A DNA stretch of 64,000 bases from Gordius sp. MW1 (lineage: Eukaryota; Nematomorpha; Gordioida; Gordea; Gordiidae). Shown piece after piece: positions 46,517 to 57,400 of the stretch. The notes under the pieces are model-generated. The model ran no database searches. It was not told the origin of the DNA and was given only the letters and a program-made list of their open reading frames with translations. The translations under genes were made by a program, and so were the position numbers. Every line of letters begins with the position of its first letter. Position 1 is the first letter of the stretch. The DNA is taken from positions 21,231,037 to 21,295,036 of the forward strand of contig OZ038532.1 in assembly GCA_964036665.1 (NCBI GenBank), given 5' to 3'.

Positions 46517-49419
46517 TAGTGTTGTTAAATTGCTAACTTTAGCAATGCTAACTATGTGCTATGCTCGAGCACAAACACTAGCTGGGTAATATGCTAACAC
46601 AATGAGTGCTAAGCTAACTGTTCGGTGCAATAGTTTTAACAGTAGCACGTAAAAATGCTCGAGAGGTTAGTCGATAGCAGCCAAATCTGTTAAAAAAATT
46701 TAGCAGGAGCTCGAGCAGTAAATTCGAGCAGATAGTAGATTGAATTGCTTTTGTTAAACTATTTTAGTTACTTACAATATTTGCTCATGGTATATTATAA
46801 AGTTATTATATTATAGTTTTATAAGAAATTAAGCATGTTGAGCATAAATGATGGATTGCACGATAATAAGATGAGATTGTATATTTGATTTTTTACTTGG
46901 CATTTTATTATATACATTTTGAGTTTTTAGGTATAAATATTTTGTACAGGTGGTTAAATAAATATATATGGGGTAAATGTCACAATCTATGTTTATGATG
47001 CGATTTAAATTTTTTTTCAAATTGTGACTCACTAAGAACTTAAAAAATGTTTTTCACCTTTGAAATTAAGATTTTTAAAAGTTTAGCGGTCGCCCAGGTG
47101 ACAAATGTCATAATCTATGTTTATGATGCGATTTAAATTTTTTTTTCAAATTGTGACTCACTAAGAACTTAAAGTTTAGCGGTCGCCCAGGTGACAAATG
47201 TCATAATCTATGTTTATGATGCGATTTAAATTTTTTTTTGAAATTGTGACTCACTAAGAACTTAAAAAATGTTTTTCACCTTTGAATTAAGATTTTTGAA
47301 AGTTTAGCGGTCGCTCAGGTGACAAATGTCATAATCTATGTTTATTATGGGATTTAAATTTTTTTTTCAAATTTTGACTCACTAAGAGCTTAAAAAATGT
47401 TTTTCACCTTTGAAATTAAGATTTTTGAAAGTTTAGCGGTCGCCCAGGTGACAAATGTCATAATCTACATTTATGATGCGATTTAAATTTTTTTTCAAAT
47501 TGTGACTCACTAAGAGCTTAAAAAATGTTTTTCACCTTTGTAATTAAGATTTTTGAAAGTTTAGCGGTCGCCCAGATGACAAATGTCATAATCTACATTT
47601 ATGATGCGATTTAAATTTTTTTTTCAAATTGTGACTCACTAAGAGCTTAAAAAATGTTTTTCACCTTTGTAATTAAGATTTTTGAAAGTTTAGCGGTCGC
47701 CCAGGTGACAAATGTCATAATCTACATTTATGATGCGATTTAAATTTTTTTTTCAAATTGTGACTCACTAAGAGCTTAAAAAATGTTTTTCACCTTTGAA
47801 ATTAATATTTTTGAAAGTTTAGCGGTCGCCCATGTGACAAATGTCATAATCTACATTTATGATGCGATTTAAATTTTTTTTTCAAATTGTGACTCACTAA
47901 GAGCTTATAAAATGTTTTTCAACTTTGTAATTAAGATTTTTGAAAGTTTAGCGGTCGCCCAGGTGAGAAATGTCATAATCTACATTTATGATGCGATTTA
48001 AATTTTTTTTTCAAATTGCGACTCACTAAGAGCTTAAAAAATGTTTTTCACCTTTGAAATTAAGATTTTTGAAAGTTTAGCGGTCGCCCAGGTGACAAAT
48101 GTCATAATCTACATTTATGATGCGATTTAAATTTTTTTCCAAATTGTGACTCTCTGAGAGCTTAAAAAATGTTTTTCACCTTTGAAATTAAGATTTTTAA
48201 AAGTTTAGCGGTCTCCCAGGTGACAAATGTCATAATCTTCATTTATGATGCGATCAAATTGTGACTCACTGAGAGCTCAAAAATGTTTTTCACCTTTAAA
48301 ATTAAGATTTTAACAGTTTGCCGCAGGGGTTTGTCCCAACCCCTGAACCCGCCGGGTAAAACCCGATGTTTTTACGGAACCCGAACCCATTTTAAAAATA
48401 CCCTTAAAACCCGAACCCGATACAAAATTTTCGCCATCTATAAGTAAAAATTTTATATCGCACCTGAGCCACCGCTAAACTTTTAAAAATCTTAATTTCA
48501 AAGGTGAAAAACATTTTTTAAGCTCCTAGTGAGTCACAATTTGAAAAAAAAATTTAAATCGCATAATAAACATAGATTATGACATTTGTCATCTGGGCGA
48601 CCGCTAAACTTTCAAAAATCTTAATTTCAAAGGTGAAAAACATATTTTAAGCTCTTAGTGAGTCACAATTTGGAAAAAAAATTTAAATCCCATCATAAAC
48701 ATAGATTATGACATTTGTCACCTGAGCAACCGCTAAACTTTCAAAAATCTTAATTTTAAAGTTGAAAAACATTTTATAAGCTCTTAGTGAGTCACAATTT
48801 GGAAAAAAAATTTAAATCCCATAATAAACATAATTATGACATTTGTCACCTGGGCGACCGCTAAACTTTCAAAAATCTTAATTTCAAAGGTGAAAAACAT
48901 TTTTTAAGCTTTTAGTGAGTTACAATTTAAAAAAAAATTTAAATCGCATCATAAACATAGATTGTGACATTTACCCCATATATATTTATTTAACCACCTG
49001 TACAAAAGATTTATACCTAAAAACTCAAAATGTATATAATAACATGTCAAGTAAAAAATCAAATATACAATCTCATCTTATTATCGTGCAATCCATCATT
49101 TATGCTCAACATGCTTAATTTCTTATAAAACTATAATATAATAACTTTATAATATACCATGAGCAAATATTGTAAGTAACTAAAATAGTTTAACAAAAGC
49201 AATTCAATCTACTATCTGCTCGAATTTACTGCTCGAGCTCCTGCTAATTTTTTTAACAGATTTGACTGCTATCGACTAACCTCTCGAGCATTTTTACGTG
49301 CTACTGTTAAAACTATTGCACCGAACAGTTAGCTTAGCATTCATTGTGTTAGCATATTACCCAGCTAGTGTTCGTGCTCGAGTTTTTAGTTGAAGCTGCT
49401 TAGCAATTTAACAACTATA
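46517..49419. mobile_element. hAT-like fold-back element with satellite arms (2903 bp)
   Basis: The left end tagtgttgttaaattgctaa and the right end (inverted) tatagttgttaaattgctaa form the termini. The flanking octamer GCCCCAAC is perfectly duplicated (46509-46516 and 49420-49427). Long inverted arms share a unique outer part of about 450 bp (46517-46970 and 48970-49419). Inside this, a tandem satellite of about 128 bp runs in opposite orientation in the two arms: about ten copies left (46971-48310) and about four right (48465-48970). A spacer with CCCGAACCC words lies at 48315-48465. No transposase is encoded. The two matching ORFs in the arms are reflections of each other, not genes. Confidence 0.92.
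46971..48310. repeat. About 128-bp satellite array, left arm
   Basis: About ten units share gtgacaaatgtcataatcta, a T-run, attgtgactcactaagagct, atgtttttcacctttg and gtttagcggtcgcccag. One unit (about 47098-47190) has lost its middle third. Units differ by a few substitutions, and variant blocks (tatgtttatgatg versus tacatttatgatg) are clustered, which suggests local amplification. Confidence 0.92.
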
Positions 49420-49427
49420 GCCCCAAC

Positions 49428-49830
49428 AAATAGTGACCATAATTTTATCCCAAGAGCTGCTGCAAGGATCGTACATTCCCCCTCTCCCACCTTGACAAAA
49501 AATCACCACCAAAATCGAACGAATGACGTGTGCCTCCCCCCTCCAATCAATGTCCACCAAAGTCAAATATACAAATACGTCAAACGATGAAACGAATGAC
49601 GTGTGCCTTCCCCCCTCCAATCAATGTCCACCAAAGTCGAATATGCAAATACGTCAAACGATGAAACAAATGATGTGTGCCCCCTTTTCCCCGTTACAAA
49701 AATCACCACCAAAATAGAATATGCAAACATTACTCGTGACGAGCGAATATCATACCCCCCCCCCCCCCCCATCACAAAGATGTCCACGAAAAATCCAACC
49801 TATAAAACTGTCTAGCGATACAACGAATGG
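49428..49830. repeat. C-rich minisatellite, right part
   Basis: Continuation of the array at 45965-46508, with units cccccctccaatcaatgtcc, accaaagtcgaatatgcaaa and tacgtcaaacgatgaaac. It is separated from the left part only by the hAT insertion. Confidence 0.8.
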
Positions 49831-49961
49831 CCAAATTACAAGTGAACTAACGTTATTGCGACTTATGGATCTACATTATAGATGTATCTAATGGGTGCCC
49901 AAGAGAAAGCCCTTGGATATAGGCCATCGGTCGGTAAAATGTCAAATTTGAAACAAGGACA

Positions 49962-50457
49962 TGTAGTATACGAGTCATTGACCCTGACCCTAAAGGTGTA
50001 AAAGCAGACGAAATCTCCCAACTTAAAGGGTAGTGGATCTGTTAATTAAAAGCAGACGAAAGCTTTTAACTTAAAGGGTAGTGGATCGTTTAATTAGGCA
50101 GACAATTTTATACTGTAGTAATCTTTCAATGAAAAAGCAGACGATTTTATCCGGTAGTTCAACAACAAAGTCGTCTGCGATTTATTGGAAGCTGCGATAT
50201 GCAGATCTGAACTCTTGACCTTGCCCTTCCCGCTCCCTCTACAATGATATAAAAGTAACAGGACGGCGTTCTACACACATAATTTAATTCTTGTCTTAAA
50301 AAACCCAACAAGTTCTCTTAATTTTCCCCCCTTCGACTTTTAACCCCTATCTTCCCCTTCGTTTCTTATATTTAAGCTAATTAATTCGACGTTATTCCTG
50401 CGCGCGTTGCACTTAATAAAATAAACTTAATCTCCTTTTCGTCTAAATATATAATTA
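49962..50457 (+). repeat. 3' LTR of the degenerate gypsy element
   Basis: It matches 40826-41315 from tgtagtatacgagtcattga to taaatatataatta, including TATAAAAG near 50249. A weak purine run (gaaacaaggaca) precedes it as a possible polypurine tract. Confidence 0.85.
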
Positions 50458-51940
50458 TATGTTATCACTCTTATTATAGTAAAAACCAAAGCCGGTGTAA
50501 GGTTATATAATTCAACAATAATAAAGTTCAACATAGCAATATAAGACACCAATTGGCTATAAGGGTAAAAGTAAACAAGATCACGTGATTATCGCCAGGT
50601 AGCCATTGGTTAAAAGTGTTGTAACGCCAAATTTAAAGCGTAAAAAAAACGTGATATTTGTGTATAAACAATTCATTAGAAATCCATAGGATTTGGATAT
50701 TATTTCATTATCCATAGCCTAAAATTTTGATTATAAAACAATTCTCCATAGGTAATATATTCGAATTATCTAACTTATTTCCATAGGTCAATAGTTGTGT
50801 TAATATCTGAATATATACAGAATTTATTCCATCTACATTTCACAAAGCTTGTCTTACTTTTGATTATAATATGTTTATTATTCTAAACATCATTCTTTAC
50901 ATAGGTGAATATATTCCATCTACATTTTGTGTAGTTTTAAACCTTGCCTTAGTTTTATTTTAGAATATAGTATGTTTATTTATTTTAAACATCATACTAA
51001 ATTCTTTACATAGGCCAAAAATTAATAAATCATATTAAATTCTTTACATAGGTCAATTTATTCCATCTGATCATGACTAGACTGTTTATCAACGCACAAA
51101 ATGTGTACCCTTTTCCGCCATTTGGACGAGAAACATGGTAAAGTGGTGATTATAAAGAAATTAGTAATTTTTGTAAATTAAATAATCTTAAAAAAGGTAG
51201 ATAAAAAAATATTGAACTGGGTAGATATCAAAGACAGCATTCTAAAATAAATATCATGTTTGTTTAATAAATATAGCGCCATCTATATTATGTAAAATAT
51301 TAATTGATTGACGTTCGTTCAAATTTATTATAAACTAATGAGAAAGGTAAATTGACTATTATTGGCCTAAAAATAAAACATTTTTATCCAATTTATTTCT
51401 TATATTAATTCTTAATTTTTGATTTATATTACGGGAATGATTATGAAAAGGAATTTTAAGATTTTTTAAAACTATTAAATTAATTAAAGTTTTTAAATGT
51501 GTGTTTGTTACAAGTTATCAAAATCAATACTTTTGGAGATATAAGCGTTTGGGGTCTCATATAACCCATAAGGTCAATTAAGAAGGTTTTTTTTATTTGT
51601 CAAAATTTTTTTACTTAAAAATAGTAATTTAAGCATGTGTATAACATGATTTTTTAATTACATTTGTTTATTTTTATAGTTATTGATATTCTTGTGAAGC
51701 TATTTACGGTAGTTTTTGTAATTTGTTATGAGTACTTTAATTTATGATTGTTTATAATCCTCAAGTTCAGATTCTGATGTAAAAATAAGATTATATCATA
51801 ATTAGGTAGATAACTTTGTGTTAACATTAAGTTGATCTAGTTGAGAGTAAAAAGGAAGTGATTCAGTTGTGGATATAGAAGAACTAGGACAGACTTTGCC
51901 AAAACAAAATATTAAAGGGTATAAAAAATCAAGAATATTT
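50458..51940. other. AT-rich flank with diverged short repeats
   Basis: Words such as ttctttacataggtcaattt and attccatctacattt occur several times between 50820 and 51075 and again at about 60050-60085, beyond the younger gypsy element. They may belong to the element that carried the piggyBac remnant. No coding sequence was recognised. Confidence 0.4.
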
Positions 51941-51949
51941 TATATGCTA

Positions 51950-52345
51950 AAATAGGTCACTTTTCGACAATATATTCCAAATAAGCCTTACAAATATGGG
52001 CTCAACTATTCTCTTGTGGATGCAAAACTTGTCATACATATAACTTGGAATTTTACACAGGCTCTTAGCCAGATGATTCTTATAAAGATAGTAACAAGCC
52101 GTTGACGTAGTTACATGGTTGATAATGCCCATCTCAAATTCAAATAAAAATGCAATATAAAAAGCAACTTACACAAAATTTTGGCCAAGCAAAACGTGCA
52201 AAAGTCTTATCAATAAACTTTCATTTTCAGAAAATCTAACGTTAGTATCTTATATTCCAAAAAAAACAAGCAAGTGATGTTGTCATCTTTTCATTATGAC
52301 TAAAAAATTGACCCAGATTCTGGGACTGCTTTAAAACCAGAAATA
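51950..52345 (+). pseudogene. piggyBac transposase remnant
   Basis: Plus-strand translation gives RQYIPNKPYKYGLNYSLVDA near 51965-52025, matching the 'QYIP-KPHKWGIK...CD' motif of piggyBac (DDE_Tnp_1_7) transposases. LTLVSYIPKKNKQVMLSS and KIDPDSGTALKPEIM follow near 52240-52345, matching 'VVSYVPKKNK..VLLS' and 'KPEII'. Stops and frame changes (for example at 52105 and 52300) break it. TTAA termini were not identified. The younger gypsy element inserted about 280 bp downstream. Confidence 0.75.
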
Positions 52346-52625
52346 ATGCATGTTTTTTATATTATTTAAACCTTCTTCCAATAAATAAACATTTGGTTTT
52401 TATATTACTACTAACTATTAACAATAAATAAAACATGTCATTTTGATTATTTTTAATTTTTTTTGTGATTAGTAAATTGCATATAATTTTAGAATTTTTA
52501 AGAATAGGGTTTTGTAAACCTGCGATTTCTATAAGTACATGGAGGGTTAATAATGAAAGTTTATAGCTTTAACTGTCCTGGAAAATCAAAAATTGTTGGA
52601 ATGGAATCTTCTCTCAATTGATGAT

Positions 52626-53521
52626 TGTCGTATCTCTATCCACGTGAAATTGCACCTGCCTTACGAGGAAAAGTTAATTATTGATTGATGTGGGTATTTA
52701 AAGTTGGGGAATAGGTAGGATCGAATAAGGCCAACCAATATAGCTAAAGAAAGAAATGCTCTAGGTGGAGTAGCTGTTTAAATTAAAAGAAGGGAATGTT
52801 TTAGCGGGGGCAAATGGCAAGATTAATGGGCCTAGTTAAGGATGGGAATGTTTCATTTGGGTTGACCATTAAGATCAACGTACTGAGAAATGGGTTGGAT
52901 GGATAGTTTAATATAGGGGTATGGAAAGTAGGAATGCGTAGGTGTATTAGGTAGGTGTATTAGCATTTAGATTAATGGGCTAGGAAATGATTTCGGATGA
53001 GTTTAAAATAAGGTCGGGGTTGATTTAATGTTATTCCCTTTCTTGTAAGTTAGAAAATAAACAAATGGGACAACGAACCCAGAAGGTTGAGGAACCTTAT
53101 AGATATAAAAGCCCAAGTATACAGTGAAAAATAATTATAATTCTTTTCTTTTTCTCCTGAGTAACTCTCCCACTTGGAAGATACGTAAATATTTTTCCCC
53201 TTAACGTTGTTAACCCATACCCCCACATTGTCTGAATTCTACCCCTAAAACTATATATACGGATATTCCCCGAAAACCTGTTCCGGCTAAAACGTTCCGT
53301 GACCTGTATTGATCATAGATTCAATAAAATTCTCATATATTGTCAAGCGTGATATCAATAAAATAAAATCCTCTTTTACGCCTTGTATCAACCTAACCGC
53401 AGTATAAATAACCATATAAACCCGGACTACTGACGTAACAATTGACCAACGACCTTTCATCGTTTCCCTCAAAACTCCTCAGTTGACGACACATCTCCCT
53501 CTTCCTTTACCGGACTTAACA
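52626..53521 (+). repeat. 5' LTR of the young gypsy element
   Basis: It runs from tgtcgtatctctatccacgt to ...ccggacttaaca. A TATA box, TATAAAAG, is at 53104-53111, and AATAAA signals lie at about 53320 and 53356, giving a plausible U3-R-U5 layout. The older gypsy LTR has the same gatataaaag core. Confidence 0.93.
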
Positions 53522-53689
53522 GTGGTGCCCCGGAAGCAAAAAAACCAACGACCTTACGAACAAGAGACTTATCGCAAGCGAATGCAGTACAAAGGTAAAA
53601 AATGATTATGATATGTTTAAAATTATTATTATTTTAATAATTTTAATAATACTAAATATAACTCTTCTAACAAAAAAGTTTTTATTAAA

Positions 53690-54025
53690 ATGTTTAATCA
53701 AGTACCTATTAAGTTATATTTAGAAAAAGTCGGGTTAAGAATTTATGATTATTTGGATATTGTCATAGTCTTTTTAGTAGGAGTTTTCTTTGAGAAATTA
53801 CGACGTAAATTTAGTTTAAATAGACCTCTGAATAACAATAATATTATTAGAAAAAATGTATATAATCCAGTGATACCCAACTCACAACCCCACAAAAATA
53901 ACTTTAACAATTATAGAGGTCCCACTCCCAGATGTATAAAATGTGGGGTATTAGGGCATAAAACAGAATTTTGCAAGAATAATTTTGAGTTCCCAAAATA
54001 TCAAAAACAAGGAATACCAATGTAA
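53690..54025 (+). CDS. Gag-like small protein: hydrophobic segment plus one zinc knuckle
   Basis: 111 residues. A hydrophobic stretch at about residues 20-36 (YDYLDIVIVFLVGVFF) is followed by a basic, Asn-rich linker and one CX2CX4HX4C knuckle, CIKCGVLGHKTEFC, at about residues 83-96. Position and knuckle say nucleocapsid/Gag. However, typical Gag polyproteins are 300-500 aa and contain a capsid domain, for which there is no space here. A 122-bp direct repeat (54021-54264) follows before Pol. Confidence 0.8.
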   Translation: MFNQVPIKLYLEKVGLRIYDYLDIVIVFLVGVFFEKLRRKFSLNRPLNNNNIIRKNVYNPVIPNSQPHKNNFNNYRGPTPRCIKCGVLGHKTEFCKNNFEFPKYQKQGIPM

Positions 54026-54264
54026 TTACTTATTTAACACCATAATTAATGTAAAAACGTATACATTTATTTATTTATGCTCTTATAAAATAAAACAAAT
54101 TAATACATTATATAATATTAATCCTAAACCCCCAAATTCATATGTAATTACTTATTTAACACCATAATAAGTGTAAAAAGGTATACATTTATTTATTTAT
54201 ACTCTTATAAAATAAAAACAAATTAGTACAGTATATAATATTAATTCTAACCCCCAAAAATTCA
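54021..54264 (+). repeat. Two-copy direct repeat between Gag-like ORF and Pol
   Basis: About 122 bp, starting tgtaattacttatttaacac, is present twice with a few differences. It is non-coding. It may be a recent duplication of leader sequence for Pol expression. Confidence 0.85.
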
Positions 54265-54451
54265 AACATATTTCTATATACATATATACCCATATTTAAT
54301 AATCCGATTGCAAGAGGCGGCGTTAGATCAATACTCGTGAGCTATAAAAAAAAATGTAATAATAAAGATATTATAATATAATTATAAAGAATTAATTACA
54401 CTTGAAAAATTAAGGGTGTATAACGTCTTTGGGAATTAAAATATCATCAAA

Positions 54452-57400
54452 ATGTTGAATATATTTTTGATGTGGATTTTTGGGATTATTGTTAAAATAA
54501 TAACCAATATTATACGATTCATTACTGTTACAGTAAATTTAGTACGTAAAGGACGAAAATACAAATTATGTGATCACACCGAAAACATCAAGCTACACGA
54601 TAGCTTAATTATTAAAAATACTCTAAAAATGGGGTATGTCATATATAGTGAGGACAAGTACCATATGATTTATCGAAAGATTATAAATCGCGGGAGTGAG
54701 GCTAGGAGGCGTAAGGCGCGAGGAATCGATGTCAAGCCCTGGCAAACTACCTGTACTGGTCCTTCATTATATAATATAAAATCGATCCCACTTATGTTGG
54801 GGCGATTACGAATTAATTGGTGTAATATTACCTATTTTATTGTTTCGGAATTTAGTGATCATAATTATTTGCATCCTTATGCGTATGTTGAATCGTTAAC
54901 TACTCCTAGTGACGTTAATGAAAGCCTTTTTAAAACCGGAGGGATTAAAATGTTAATAGAAATTAAAGGGTTAAAAAGGGAAATAATATTAGACACCTTA
55001 AAATTGATTCGTCGAGTGAAAAATGAGAACGCCTACGCCAAAGCTAATAATTGGATTAGTAAGTATCGGTACGGTAGTATGGGGAGAACATGGATGAATT
55101 GTAATAATCTGTTAAATAGCGAGATTAATAGTAAATTAAGAAAGATAAGGGACAAAAGGATGGGTAGATATAAATGGAAGGAAAAATTCTTAAATTGTGA
55201 TAAAAAATATATTGTACAAAATAATCCCAACCGCGAACCTGAATTAAACGTTGTCAATGTTATTTTAGGTAAAGTCCCGACCATTGAAATACAATTAAAT
55301 AATGGCCCTGTAACCTTTATTTTTGATACGGGTTCTTCCGTAACGGTCATAAGCAAAAATGATTATTTTGCGAGTGGTATCGAAGGATTGTATACAGTTT
55401 CTAACTTGGAAATTAAGGTTTTCAATAATGAAAAGGTGCGTTTAGTAGGGCAATGTGAGGCACGCGTAACTATAAACCACATTAGTAGAAATTTGATGTT
55501 ATACGTGTCGGAGACGGGGACGAGTAATATTTTCGGGTGGGACTGGATTCAGAGTTTTAACTTAGAGTGGCTTAAAATCATTAGAGGTATCCCTGGAGAA
55601 TTTCGTAATTTTATTAAGGTAGAGGTGGTTTCTGAAAGGGGAGTTGAGGACCAAGCCCAAGACATATGGGACAAATTTCCGCTTATGTTTAAGGGGGGAT
55701 TAGGATGTCTGAAACGCTTTGAGGCTACCATGAAATTTAAGGAAGGTGTCAAACCCAAATTTTGTCCGGCCAGAAGAGTGCCGTACGAGTGGAGATCGGA
55801 GATTGAGGAAGAACTAAAAAAGTGGGTTAAGGAGGGGATAACAAAGCCTGTGGTATTTAGTTATTGGGCAACCCCACTGGTCCCCGTTAGGAAGGCGGAC
55901 GGAAAATTGCGGCTCTGTGCTGATTTCCTCATTACCTTAAACCCTAATATTGAACTGGTCAGATTCCCGCTGCCAAGACTGGAAGAGATATTGGTTAAAC
56001 TGAGTGGGTGTAAGGTGTTCTCCAAAATCGACTTCGCTACTGCCTACCTGCAATTAAAGGTGTCGGAAGAAATGAGTCAGAGTTTAACCATTAACACCCA
56101 TTTAGGTCTCTTCACTTTTCTTAGGTTGCCTTTCGGCTTGAGCATATCGGCTCCCATTTTCCAAATGGCTATGAATTCCCTATTTCAGGGCTTAGAAGGT
56201 GTTTTCTACTATATGGATGATCTATTAATAGCGGGGCGAAGTGAAGCTGAACATAATTTCCGATTAATGGAGGTTTTAAGAATAATTGAAAATAATGGGT
56301 TAAGGGTGTCTAAAGAAAAATGTATATTTAGAGTAAACAAAATATCCTATCTAGGACATATTATTGAAAATGGAACAATCCGACCTCTTGAAAACAAGGT
56401 AGCCGCGTTAAGGGACATTCGAGCCCCCAAATCTAAAAAAGAATTGCAATATTTTCTGGGATTAATAAATTACTACCATAAATATATTCCAAGGTTTGCG
56501 GCCCGAGCAAGGACATTATATGATCTCATAAAAATCAATACCATCTTTAAGTGGGGCGAAGAGGCAGAAGCCATATTTCAAGGTCTTAAAGAGTGCGTCG
56601 TAAAAGCTCCAGTCTTAATTTGCTTTAACCGAGATAAGGAAATACATATCGTAGTAGATGCGTCGCAAGAGGCGGTCGGGGGGGCATTGCTACAAGTTAT
56701 AGAGGGTATGGAACGACCCGTAAGCTACTTTTCACGCAAATTCCGGGATCCCGAACTACGGTACTCCGTAATCGAAAAGGAAGCGTTGGCTGTGGTCTAT
56801 GGCCTAGTTAAATGTCGGGAATATATTGTAGGTAAACACTTTACCTTGTACACTGATCACAAGCCCTTGGTATCGCTATTTCGGAAGGACAATCACGATC
56901 TGATGTTATCTTCGCGACTGCAGAGATGGTTGGTGGTGGTCGGAGCTTTTGATATGGACATAGCGTATCGTAAGGGAAATCGCAACTATCTGGCGGACAC
57001 ATTATCCCGCATGTATGGGGAAGGTAAAACTGCGGATCCTGAAACGAATGAAATTGACAATTCGGTGGAGGGAATATATAATCAAGACGATACTCCCTGC
57101 GTATTGCATATATCCGAAGGAGGTCCCATCTCCTGGAACGATGTCAAAGAGGCGTCAACGGAGGACGTTGAAATCAAGAAATTGCGGGAGTGCCTTCAAG
57201 GACAGGCAGAATGGCCATTGGCGCTTATCGCATACCAGAGGGTTAAAAAACAATTAAATTTAGTAGAAGGGGGTGTAAATAAAGGTTTGCGATTAGTAAT
57301 CCCCAAAGGTCTTCGTCAAGAAGTGCTAAAAGAGCTCCATCTCGGACATCAAGGAATTGTGAAAATGAAGAGATGGGCCCGAGAATATGTTTGGTGGCCC

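Larger units (their letters stand above)
40826..50457 (+). mobile_element. Degenerate Ty3/gypsy LTR retrotransposon with nested insertions
   Basis: Two LTRs of about 490 bp (40826-41315 and 49962-50457) begin tgtagtatacgagtcattga and end ...gtctaaatatataatta. They differ by roughly 14 substitutions and a 6-bp indel, about 3%. The interior contains zinc-knuckle, basic and Pol reading frames (41656-45503) broken by frameshifts and stops, then a C-rich minisatellite. The minisatellite is split by the hAT fold-back element 46517-49419. I could not find a clean 4-6-bp target duplication. The layout is gypsy-like (protease, RT, RNase H, integrase) and closely parallels the younger element at 52626-59660. 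Confidence 0.85.

Noticed and set aside
46829..47032. Conserved 67-aa ORF pair at 46829-47032 and 48915-49118
   Set aside because: The two are mirror copies in the inverted arms of the hAT element and extend into the satellite; similarity reflects the DNA repeat, not protein conservation.
46971..48310. CRISPR array
   Set aside because: Regular repeats, but the unit is 128 bp with no variable spacers, and the genome is eukaryotic (introns, LTR elements).
40826..50457. 5-bp target duplication for the older gypsy element
   Set aside because: Flanks attta and tatgt do not match and the LTR 3' border is uncertain, so I claim none.
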